A program made the translations under genes and the position numbers. This document shows positions 56,880-64,000 of a stretch of DNA of 64,000 bases, in pieces; the stretch's first letter is position 1; the number at the start of each line of letters is the position of its first letter. The DNA lies in NCBI GenBank assembly GCA_963377175.1, contig CAUJNA010001522.1, positions 1-64,000 on the forward strand, given 5' to 3'. Below the pieces are notes generated by a model. That model searched no databases, was not told where the DNA came from, and saw nothing but the letters and a program-made list of their open reading frames with translations. Source of the DNA: Effrenium voratum. Taxonomy: Eukaryota; Sar; Dinophyceae; Suessiales; Symbiodiniaceae.

Positions 56880-57635
56880 ATGACGACGATCTACGTGGAC
56901 AGCCGCAAGAGGGTAGCCGGCTCGGACAGCGACTTCGAGGTAGACCTGGGAGAGTCCCTGCACCTGCAGAGCGACGCCAGGCTGGCCGTCTACAAGATCA
57001 GAATCGCCGACAGCTTCCTCTCGACAGACCGGGGCCGCTACCTCTACTGGGTGGACGCCGCGCTCGGCACGCTGAATTGGGCGCTGCTGCCCGAGGGCGC
57101 CTACACGGGCTCCCGGCTGGCCGCCTGGATCAGCTCCAACTTCGCTACTGCTACCTACAGCGAGACCACGAACAGCCTCAGCGTAGCCTACGACGGCAAC
57201 CGCCTCATTCTGAACGATCTGGAGCTGCAGCAGCAGTTCCCTAACGCTGTGGACTACCCCACCTCGCCGGCCGCCTCGCCATCCAAGCCCTTCAGCATCG
57301 ACCACATGCTCGGCCCGAGCTTCGTCTCCGGCGGGCAGCAGGTCTTCGAGTTCGTGCGCATGATGGCATACAACGAGGTCTACCTGCGCTGCCCCCAGCT
57401 GGCCAACGCCAGCCGCGTGCTGGGCAATCTGGGGGACGACATCCTGTCCAAGATAACGCTGAAGAGCGGCGTGGGCACCATCGTGGAGACCGGCTCCGAC
57501 GACGGGCACTTCATGGCCGTTAGGGGCCCCATCACCCTGAGACACCTGCGCTTCCGGCTGACAGACCTGGAAGGCCAAGTCGTCCGACTGCGGGGCTCGT
57601 CGTTGTCCTTCGTGCTGTTTTTGGATCACGTCTAA
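56880..57635 (+). CDS. Penton-like minor capsid protein
   Basis: A 251-residue intact frame starting MTTIYVDSRKRVAGSDSDFE. The opening DSRKR...SDFEVDL followed by a strand-rich body and the end RGSSLSFVLFLDHV fit the single-jelly-roll minor capsid protein that caps five-fold vertices in Polintons and relatives. The assignment rests on the N-terminal motif, length and position between the ATPase and capsid genes. The gene starts at 56880; the open frame extends upstream but reads antisense to nothing useful. Confidence 0.7.
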   Translation: MTTIYVDSRKRVAGSDSDFEVDLGESLHLQSDARLAVYKIRIADSFLSTDRGRYLYWVDAALGTLNWALLPEGAYTGSRLAAWISSNFATATYSETTNSLSVAYDGNRLILNDLELQQQFPNAVDYPTSPAASPSKPFSIDHMLGPSFVSGGQQVFEFVRMMAYNEVYLRCPQLANASRVLGNLGDDILSKITLKSGVGTIVETGSDDGHFMAVRGPITLRHLRFRLTDLEGQVVRLRGSSLSFVLFLDHV

Positions 57636-57679
57636 TTCCCCGAAGGTCTTTAAAAAAAATATCTTCTATTAAAAAACCG
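57636..57679 (+). promoter_or_regulatory. AT-rich intergenic, likely promoter/terminator element
   Basis: TTTAAAAAAAATATCTTCTATTAAAAAACC-like sequence (57649-57678) separates the penton and core genes. It is one of few A/T blocks in this GC-rich cluster, similar in kind to the one before polymerase B. Confidence 0.35.
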
Positions 57680-58305
57680 ATGAAGCAAGCGCAACCGGCG
57701 CCAAGGCCTAGAGGCAGGCCCCCGGGCAGCAAAAACAAGCCGAAGCCGCCCGAGCTGCCCCAGGCGAAGAGAAAAAGAATGATCGAAGACCTGGCGAGGA
57801 GAGAAAAATTGATCGACGACCTGCCCATGGAGCCGGCGTATGACTCCCCCTTCCGTCCCAAGAGGCTGAGATTTCCCACAAAGCCCAAGACGGCGCCCAA
57901 GGCTGCGCCCAAGGCAGCACCCGTGGCCAAGGCAGCGTCCGCGGCCAAGGCAGCACCCAAGGCACCGCCCAAGGCAGCACCCAAGGCAGCGCCCAAGGCA
58001 GCAAGGCTGCACCCAAGGCAGCGCCCAAGGCAGCGCCCAAGGCTGCACCCAAGGCAGTTGCCGCGCCAGCTCCCAAGCCCAAGGCAGCACCCAAGCCCAA
58101 GGCTGCACCCAAGGCAGCGCCCGTGCCCGAGCCGCAGTTAGAGGCCGAGGTACAGCCCGAGCCCGAGGTACACAGAGAGGTACGGCCCGAGGAGGTACGG
58201 CCCGAGCCTGTAGAAGCGCCTCGTCCGAGCGAGCGCGCCATGCGCATGCTGGAGAGGCAGTCGGCGTACGACCGGCTGACGGCGGGAGCTAGCGTCCTAG
58301 TGTAA
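57680..58305 (+). CDS. AT-hook and Lys-Ala-Ala-Pro core-like DNA-binding protein, frameshifted
   Basis: It starts MKQAQPAPRPRGRPPGSKNK: an AT-hook (RGRPPGSKNK) at residues 10-20. A helix (RMIEDLARREKLIDDLP) follows, then about 25 repeats of KAAP/KA-type units like histone H1 or adenovirus core proteins. A frameshift in the repeat near 58005 moves the end into another frame, which reads VPEPQLEAEVQPEPEVHREV and finishes RMLERQSAYDRLTAGASVLV. Corrected length is about 208 residues. It probably condenses viral DNA. A short relative lies at 26817-27032. Confidence 0.65.
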
Positions 58306-58310
58306 AAACC

Positions 58311-58601
58311 ATGATGAGCATAGAGCCTCGCAACGAGCCGCAGATGCTCCGGTGGTTTCGAAAGACGTACCCCAGCTACGACCTGCAGCCGCTGCTGCTG
58401 AAGCGCCAGCGAGAGCTGGAGGAGGCGCGGGCCTTCAACGCCTGGCTCGGCGAGCGCCGGCTAGCCCAGGAGGGGCAGCGGCACCTGGACGACGTGAGCC
58501 GGCTGACGGAGGCCGTGCACCGCCAGGTACCCCAGCTGCGCTACGCGCGCGCCGAGCGCAGGGGCGTGGAACGCGCAGCGGGCGAAGTTGCCGCGCAGTA
58601 A
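58311..58601 (+). CDS. Small 96-residue protein of the virion cluster
   Basis: Intact frame, MMSIEPRNEPQMLRWFRKTY at the start, mostly helical and charged with the end RYARAERRGVERAAGEVAAQ. It begins five bases after the core gene's stop. No family recognised. It is conserved in the decayed module at 26518-26796 in the same order, so it is a standing member of this gene cluster. Confidence 0.6.
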   Translation: MMSIEPRNEPQMLRWFRKTYPSYDLQPLLLKRQRELEEARAFNAWLGERRLAQEGQRHLDDVSRLTEAVHRQVPQLRYARAERRGVERAAGEVAAQ

Positions 58602-58612
58602 CCCATAAAGAG

Positions 58613-59851
58613 ATGAAGACGCTTCGGTCCCACGGCTTCAATCAGCGCCCGCGCTTCGAGCAGGTTGTGGGCTACCTGGAGCGGAACGAGCCGCTGCCCC
58701 TGGACCAGCCGGACCGCAAGGCCACCACGTTCGTCACGAGCCACTTCTACTTGGACGATTTCGTACAGTCCAGCGAGGACCCCAACCCGCAGCCTCTGCA
58801 GCACACGCCGCTGAGGGCGATTCCAGAGGAAGGCTTCCGCACTCCCGCCGAGGCCACGGACGAGGACGTGCGACTTGCTCGGATGTACCAGGGCTACGGA
58901 GGAACCCGCTTTGTCGAGGACGACCTGGCTGGAGACCCCGAGGCCGACGCGCTGACGAACAACGGACAGGGCCCGCCCTCCATCACGGGCCGTCTACGCA
59001 GCGCGGCCGACGGAGCGCAGGCAGCAGCGGACCTTGTGGGCGCAGGAGCGGCAGGGCTCGCGGCGGTGCAGGCCTTCCGCTCCCAGCTCCCCCAGGACGC
59101 TGCCGAGTACGTGCGCCTAAATGTGATGCCCCGCCCAGGGCCGCAGCCGCAGCCGCCGCCGCAGATCATAGGCCGACCCGACGACGTTGAGCGCCTCCTG
59201 GACGAGGCGGGGCAGCGCGCGCAGGAGGTGGAGCGCGGCGCAGCGCAGGCTATAGAGGAGACGGCTGCGGTGGCCGCAGAGGAGGGTGAGGTAGCCGCTG
59301 CCGCCGAGGGCGTGGGCGGGGCCTTTGGCTACTTGGGGGGCCTGGCAGAAGGAGCAGCAGCCCTCGCACCTACGGCGGGCGAGGTTGCTGGAGCGATGGC
59401 TGCCACGGCGGGAGTTGGCGCAGCGGCCACGGCAGGGTTGGCTGTGGGACTCGCAGGCGGCGCAGCCTACGGCCTGGCCCGCGGCACGGGCTGGGTGCTG
59501 GAGAACACGCTCTTCCGGCCTCAGCAGGGTAGTGAGGACGCGGCCGTGCAGGACGTCCGGTCCGCCAACAACATGAACGACGCCACGCAGCCCCAGCACT
59601 TCACGCTGCGCACCGGCAGCAGCACTTCGGGCAGCCCCGCAAGTAGCCGCGCCTCCTCGCAGTCTGGCTTCCGAGTCCAGGCGCAGACCAATCACACGCC
59701 CCGCCCCTTCTCCTGGGGCCTGAACCCCGTGACTCTGCCTCAGTCCCAGCCGAACTCCCGGGCAAGCTCCCGCAGCTCGGGGCAGTCGCGCCAGAGCCGC
59801 CTGCCTCCGCCGAGCTACGACCAGCTGGCCCGAGACATCGAGGCGGCCTAG
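58613..59851 (+). CDS. Ala/Gly-rich putative virion protein with hydrophobic segments
   Basis: A 412-residue intact frame from ATG at 58613 (MKTLRSHGFNQRPRFEQVVG). The N-terminal 130 residues look globular (VTSHFYLDDFVQ, EDVRLARMYQGYGGTRFVED). Residues about 140-235 are Ala-rich helix. Residues about 235-300 form weakly hydrophobic Ala/Gly helices (VAGAMAATAGVGAAATAGLA and GLAVGLAGGAAYGLARG) that could insert in membranes. The last 110 are Ser/Pro/Gln-rich and disordered (SRASSRSSGQSRQSR). I do not recognise a family. A membrane-active entry or internal capsid protein is possible. Fragments recur at 26116-26520 and 30985-31420. Confidence 0.6.
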   Translation: MKTLRSHGFNQRPRFEQVVGYLERNEPLPLDQPDRKATTFVTSHFYLDDFVQSSEDPNPQPLQHTPLRAIPEEGFRTPAEATDEDVRLARMYQGYGGTRFVEDDLAGDPEADALTNNGQGPPSITGRLRSAADGAQAAADLVGAGAAGLAAVQAFRSQLPQDAAEYVRLNVMPRPGPQPQPPPQIIGRPDDVERLLDEAGQRAQEVERGAAQAIEETAAVAAEEGEVAAAAEGVGGAFGYLGGLAEGAAALAPTAGEVAGAMAATAGVGAAATAGLAVGLAGGAAYGLARGTGWVLENTLFRPQQGSEDAAVQDVRSANNMNDATQPQHFTLRTGSSTSGSPASSRASSQSGFRVQAQTNHTPRPFSWGLNPVTLPQSQPNSRASSRSSGQSRQSRLPPPSYDQLARDIEAA

Positions 59852-59904
59852 ACTCTCCTTCGCCGTACGAACAAAAATGAGTGTTGCGCTACATGTAAAG
59901 AAGC

Positions 59905-61178
59905 ATGGAGGTAGTCACAGCCGGAGCACAGGATGAGTTGATGCAGAGCTTGGACTACAAGCTGAAAACCAGCAACACCAACTACGTGACCGCACGGCAC
60001 GACGTGCAGTATTTTCCCAGCTCGCTGAGCTCCTTCTCCCCCGCCACCTCGAGGGTCTGCCGCATTCCTCTGACCAGCGGCACCTCGTTTATCGACCCCG
60101 AGTCGATCAAGATCGCCTTCAGAGTCAGAAACACGGACGCCACCAACCCGCTGGCGCCTGCCACTCCGAACCCCGCCTGTTTCATCCAGAGGATCCAGGT
60201 CTTCGCCAACGGCCAGCGCTGCGACGACATTAACTACTACGGCCGCACCGTGGCCGTGCATGACCTGCTGAAGGGCCGCGAGTACAACCAGAACAAGGCC
60301 GTGGAGGGCTTCGACGAGGTGAACAACTCTCGGACGCCCCGCGCGGTGCACCAGAGCGGCTACGCGGACGTGCTGCTGCGCCCCACCATGGTGGGCATCC
60401 TGCGCTGCGGGAAGATGCTGCCGCCGCAGCTGAACCTGGTGATAGAGATCGAGTTCGCGGACGCGACGACAGCGCTGTGGTCCGAGAACGCCGGGGCGCA
60501 CCCGGCGGGGGCCACGCTGAGCACCGACTTCGAGATCCAGAACGTCCGAGTTCTGGCCTCCCAGGTCGTCCTGGACTCTGCGCTGGTGGAGTCCTTCAAC
60601 CGCGTGCTTTTGTCAGGCAGGTCCCTGGTGTTCAGCTACCCCACGGTGCACACGCAGCAGTCCACGTGCCTCCGGGCGTGGCGGAGCACAACGTCACCGT
60701 GGCGCGCGCCTTCACGAAACTCATGGGAGCGTTCGTGACTTTTTGGGACAACGACGCGGGCTCCAAGATCCACCTGCTGGCCAACCCGGGGCAGGACGTG
60801 GCCCCCATCGGTGCGGCCAGGCAGGAAGACAGTCTCCTGGAGTCGCAGATGCAGCTGGGCAGCCTGCAGTACCCGCACAACCCCATGAAGGGAGCCTCGG
60901 AGCACTTCCACTTCCTCTCGGTCCTTGCGGGGACCTACGATGACACGGTGCGCAACATCGACATCGACCGCGCTGGCTACCTGCGCCACAGCTTCATCGC
61001 GGGCTTCCCGACGGAGCGAGTGCCCAAGATGCCCCTCAGTGGCGTCAGCACCCGCTCGGGCGACCTGGCTCGGTTCACCTTCAAGGCGCTCGACGGCACG
61101 ATGACGGACGTGTTCATCCACCTGATAGCCTACCAGCTGGTGACGCTCTCTGGCACGGGAGTCTCCGTGCTTGACTAG
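59905..61178 (+). CDS. Major capsid protein (double-jelly-roll type), one frameshift
   Basis: It starts MEVVTAGAQDELMQSLDYKL at 59905. Strand-rich sequence with segments typical of Polinton-like capsid proteins: SLSSFSPATSRVCRIPLTSG, VQVFANGQRCDDINY-like sequence near 60200, LRCGKMLPPQLNLVIEIEF (about 60405) and ALVESFNRVLLSGRSLVFSY (about 60585). Near 60665 the frame changes. The second part (PGVAEHNVTVARAFTKLMGA onward) reads to a stop at 61178 with VTLSGTGVSVLD. Corrected length is about 424 residues. It would form the hexameric shell. Identification rests on length, strand pattern and its place after the ATPase and penton genes. A single indel separates it from an intact gene. Confidence 0.7.
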
Positions 61179-61186
61179 TAAGGGTC

Positions 61187-61252
61187 CATAGCTCAATTGG
61201 TAGAGGCTCCTGGAGGCCGCAGGCTCGATTCCTCCCGGGCGCGGATCATTTT
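61187..61252 (+). other. tRNA-like sequence after the capsid gene
   Basis: GGGTCCATAGCTCAATTGGT gives a good acceptor start and D-arm (box A TAGCTCAATTGG). AGGCTCGATTCCT gives a box B and a short T-arm. The anticodon arm is collapsed into CCTGGAGGCCGCAGG, so a full cloverleaf cannot form. A tRNA-derived pseudogene or polymerase III promoter relic, it begins eight bases after the capsid stop. Confidence 0.5.
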
Positions 61253-62935
61253 CGCAGGCGAGTGCCTTTTGGGAATTCATTTTCCTCCCTCTACCCGAGA
61301 AGGATCCCCGAGACGGATCTTCCCACCTCCAGCCCGGTGAGCGCCTCTCCTGGGGGCAAGAAATTGCCGAGACGGATCTTCCAGCCTCCAGCCCGGTGAG
61401 CGCCACTACCTAGGAGACTTTAAATCCAAGGTCCGAGATCTTCCAATTTGCTGGGAGCAAGAAATTGGCGAGACGGATCTTCCAGCCTCCAGCCCGGTGA
61501 GCGCCACTACCTAGGAGACTTTAAATCCAAGGTCCGAGACGGATCTTCCAATTTGCTGGGAGCAGGAAATTGCCGAGACGGATCTTCCAGCCTCCAGCCC
61601 GGTGAGCGCCACTACCTAGGGGACTTTAAATCCAAGGTCCGAGACGGATCTTCCCATTTGCTGGGAGCAGGAAATTGCCGAGACGGATCTTCCCGCCTCC
61701 AGCCCGGTGAGCGCCACTCCTTAGAGCAATTAAAACCCCTGCTCCGAGACGGATCTTCCCGCCTCCAGCCCGGTGAGCGCCTCTCCTTAGAGCAATTAAA
61801 ACCCTTGCTCCGAGACGGATCTTTCCGACCCCAGCCCGGTTAGAGTAAGAATATATAGTGGTCCGAGACGGATCTTTCCGACCCCAGCCCGGTGAGCGCC
61901 TCTCCTGAGAGCAATTAAAACCCCTGCTCCGAGACGGATCTTTCCGACCCCAGCCCGGTGAGCGCCTCTCCTTAGAGTAAGAATATATAGTGGTCCGAGA
62001 CGGATCTTTCCGCCCCCAGCCCGGTGAGCGCCTCTCCTTAGAGCAATTAAAACCCCTGCTCCGAGACGGATCTTTCCGCCTCCAGCCCGGTGAGCGCCTC
62101 TCCTTAGAGCAATTAAAACCCCTGCTCCGAGACGGATCTTTCCGACCCCAGCCCGGTGAGCGCCTCTCCTTAGAGCAATTAAAACCCCTGCTCCGAGACG
62201 GATCTTTCCGACCCAGCCCGGTGAGCGCCTCTCCTTTGAGCAATTAAAACCCTAGGCTTCCGAGACGGATCTTCCCGCCTCCAGCCGGTAAGAGGCGCCT
62301 CTCCTTAGAGCAATTAAAACCCCTGCTCCGAGACGGATCTTCCCGCCTCCAGCCCGGTGAGCGCCTCTCCTTAGAGCAATTAAAACCCCTGCTCCGAGAC
62401 GGATCTTTCCGACCCCAGCCCGTCTCCTTAGAGCAATTAAAACCCCTGCTCCGAGACGGATCTTATCGCCTCCAGCCCGGTGAGCGCCTCTCCTGGGAGC
62501 GAGAAATCCCCGAGACGGATCTTATCGCCTCCAGCCCGGTGAGCGCCTCTCCTTACAAGACTTTAATTCCCAGGTCCGAGACGGATCTTATCGCCTCCAG
62601 CCCGGCGAGCGCCTCTCCTTAGAGTAAGAATTAAGCCATCAGCTCCGAGACGGATCTTCCCGACCCCAGCCCGGTGAGCGCCTCTCCTTAGAGTAAGAAT
62701 TAAGCCATCAGCTCCGAGACGGATCTTCCCGACCCCAGCCCGGTGAGCGCCTCTCCTTAGAGTAAGAATTAAGCCATCAGCTCCGAGACGGATCTTCCCG
62801 ACCCCAGCCCGGTGAGCGCCTCTCCTTAGAGTAAGAATTAAGCCATCAGCTCCGAGACGGATCTTCCAGCCTCCAGCCCGGTGAGCGCCACTCCTTAGAG
62901 TAAGAATTAAGCCATCAGCTCCGAGACGGATCGTT
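61253..62935. repeat. Tandem array with constant cassette and variable linker
   Basis: About 25 units of 60-75 bases. A constant part (GAGACGGATCTTCCCGCCTC, then CAGCCCGGTGAGCGCC) alternates with one of about five linkers: a GGGAGCAAGAAATTG type, GACTTTAAATCCAAGGT, GAGCAATTAAAACCCCTGCT, GAGTAAGAATATATAGTGGT and GAGTAAGAATTAAGCCATCA. The same linkers cluster in blocks. Frames stay open on both strands because the period is often a multiple of three. Confidence 0.85.
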
Positions 62936-63122
62936 GTGGAGAGACGGATCATTGTTGAGAGACGGATCATTGTTGAGAGACGGATCATTGTTGAGAGACG
63001 GATCATTGTGGACGGATCATTGTGGAGAGACGGATCATTGTGGAGAGACGGATCAAAAAAAATATCCTGGCCCGAGACGGATCATTGTTGAGAGACGGAT
63101 GATTGTTGAGAGACGGATCTTT
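62930..63122. repeat. Short GAGAGACGGATCATTGTTGA tandem repeat
   Basis: About nine units of 17-20 bases built from the first 14 bases of the larger array's constant part plus ATTGTTGA or ATTGTGGA. It is clearly derived from the larger array and interrupted once by an A-run at 63055-63062. Confidence 0.85.
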
Positions 63123-63271
63123 CGGGTTTTTTTTTGGCCTTGGAACTGGAGACAGGCACCAACCAATTTTTGGCTGATGCCCGCGTAGAGTGATGCCCGC
63201 ATAGAGTTCAGCGTTTGAGCGGATCGTGCATGGACCGAAGTGTTTGAGCGGATCGATCAAAGCCTGTCGCC
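63123..63271. other. Intergenic region before the last complete gene
   Basis: It contains a T8-9 run and a duplicated pair of segments (TGATGCCCGC at 63176 and 63191; GTTTGAGCGGATCG at 63213 and 63242). GGAGACAGGCACCAACCAAT here resembles GCAACCAAAAAATGGTTGGTGCCTGTTTCC near 48628 in inverted sense. No gene seen. Confidence 0.4.
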
Positions 63272-63955
63272 ATGCAGCAGCACGCATTGACCGAGGGCCT
63301 GCTGGTCGCCATGGAGGAGTGGGCGGCCAAGCAGCCTGCCGCCCTTCCGGATGCTCTGGAAGCGGTGGAGCGCATCTCCGAGCTGCTGGATCTGAGCGGC
63401 TTGTTCTCGGCGCTGCTGCTGCATCCTCGCAGAGACAGGAAGAGCCTGTCCTACACGGGCGGCATCCGAGTCAGCGGACTTGACTTCGGATACCCTTGCC
63501 CCTACAGCGCTTTGGAGTCCTACCTCACGAAGGACGGCTGCCGCGTGATGACCAGAGATCCCGGAGACGATCTTTGGGCGCAGACGTTCGACTGGCTGGC
63601 TCCCGAGCCCTCGCTTTGGCACCTCAACGCCGACACCAAGGGCGATTTCCTGGAGCTGACCCTGGCCGCGGCTGCGCAGGTGCTGGATTGCGCTGAGAAG
63701 CCCTGCAGCGAGCCGCTGATGCGCAGCCTGCACGCCGCGCGGCTGCTGATCGAAGATGCCGCGCGCACTCTGGAGGAGCTGCAGCTGTGGGGCAACCCGC
63801 TCCTGCTGAGAGTGACGCGGGAGGTAGATGGTGCAGCGTCAGCTGCAAGTCCTGCCCAAAGTGTGGAGGCGCAGTCTTCGGGCAGTGGCGCTATGCCACG
63901 TGGGGCGGCTTATTGGCCGCCGTCGGAGCGCATGCCTGCTAGGGAAAAAAAATGA
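63272..63955 (+). CDS. Uncharacterised 227-residue protein
   Basis: Intact frame with ATG at 63272 (MQQHALTEGLLVAMEEWAAK). It is mostly alpha-helical, with a central less helical stretch (SYTGGIRVSGLDFGYPCPYS, DDLWAQTFDWLAPEPSLWHL) and a disordered Ser/Ala-rich C-terminus ending REKK. No motif of a protease, nuclease or kinase is visible. It lies beyond the repeat array but has the GC-rich codon use of the viral modules, so it likely belongs to the same or a neighbouring element. Confidence 0.55.
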   Translation: MQQHALTEGLLVAMEEWAAKQPAALPDALEAVERISELLDLSGLFSALLLHPRRDRKSLSYTGGIRVSGLDFGYPCPYSALESYLTKDGCRVMTRDPGDDLWAQTFDWLAPEPSLWHLNADTKGDFLELTLAAAAQVLDCAEKPCSEPLMRSLHAARLLIEDAARTLEELQLWGNPLLLRVTREVDGAASAASPAQSVEAQSSGSGAMPRGAAYWPPSERMPAREKK

Positions 63956-63963
63956 TATAAGAA

Positions 63964-64000
63964 ATGCCCCTCGCTTCAGTCCGGGATGCTCTGCCGATCC
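63964..64000 (+). CDS. Start of a further gene, cut by the window end
   Basis: ATG at 63964 opens a frame reading MPLASVRDALPI to the last base. It follows the preceding stop by eight bases after an A8 run, a spacing like that between other genes here. Too short to name. Confidence 0.3.
   Translation, partial: MPLASVRDALPI

Noticed and set aside
61187..61252. Functional tRNA gene
   Set aside because: Box A and box B are good, but the anticodon arm and the 5' half of the T-stem overlap and the 3' acceptor strand does not pair.
61253..62935. CRISPR-like array (constant repeat, variable spacers)
   Set aside because: Only about five linker types recur in blocks, repeats are long and imperfect, there are no cas genes and the setting is eukaryotic.
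61448..63006. Open frames through the right-hand tandem array, on both strands
   Set aside because: They exist only because the repeat period is near a multiple of three. The products are perfect repeats with no start context and both strands are equally open.

Overview
The window looks like nuclear DNA of a protist, most likely a dinoflagellate, made almost entirely of mobile and virus-derived sequence. I recognise no ordinary host gene and no rRNA. The dinoflagellate reading rests on four things: a retrotransposon carrying a cytosine-C5 DNA methyltransferase, a gag-protease element with CCCH zinc fingers, a weak match to the dinoflagellate spliced leader at 48843-48857, and a patchwork of GC-rich viral modules beside AT-richer retroelements. 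It is an inference and not proof.

Layout. (1) 1-12.2 kb is the replication and integration half of a Polinton/Maverick-like virus: protein-primed DNA polymerase B (1172-5515, frame-broken), a tandem triplet of small coiled-coil genes (5.6-7.1 kb), a DDE integrase (7106-8110, minus) and a 1348-residue trimeric-fibre-like protein ending in a peptidase S74 chaperone domain (8116-12162, minus). (2) 55.1-64 kb is the morphogenesis half: D12-class adenine methyltransferase, packaging ATPase, penton-like minor capsid protein, AT-hook/KAAP core-like protein, two further small virion candidates and a double-jelly-roll-type major capsid protein (59905-61178), then a tRNA-like sequence, a 1.6-kb tandem repeat and one more gene. 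(3) Between the halves, 12.72-55.0 kb is bounded by inverted repeats of about 0.75 kb, each with helicase debris just inside. It holds a second, more decayed Polinton-like set: helicase, a P-loop ATPase gene, a different integrase, a second fibre gene, and broken copies of the methyltransferase, ATPase, penton, core and polymerase genes. My favoured model is a Polinton-like element inserted into a related one.

The inner region was itself invaded. Two LINE-type retrotransposons lie head-to-tail on the minus strand (34.7-41.6 and 41.6-48.4 kb), flanked by inverted copies of a foldback repeat. The upstream LINE carries the cytosine methyltransferase. Both reverse transcriptases read YxDN where YxDD is expected. 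A 5' fragment of a copia-like LTR element (gag and protease, 49.2-53.2 kb) follows. Palindromic satellites built on a TATAGCACA unit, minisatellites and families of short perfect hairpins fill 16.6-19.1, 24.6-26.1 and 29.3-30.7 kb.

Working together, polymerase B would copy the viral genome from a protein primer, the integrase would insert it, the ATPase would package it into a capsid of major capsid protein and penton, the core protein would condense the DNA, and the S74-matured fibre would bind a host. Many genes carry single-base frameshifts. Some loci are clearly dead: the second ATPase has lost its Walker A loop. In the outer set the isolated breaks could be either real decay or long-read consensus errors.
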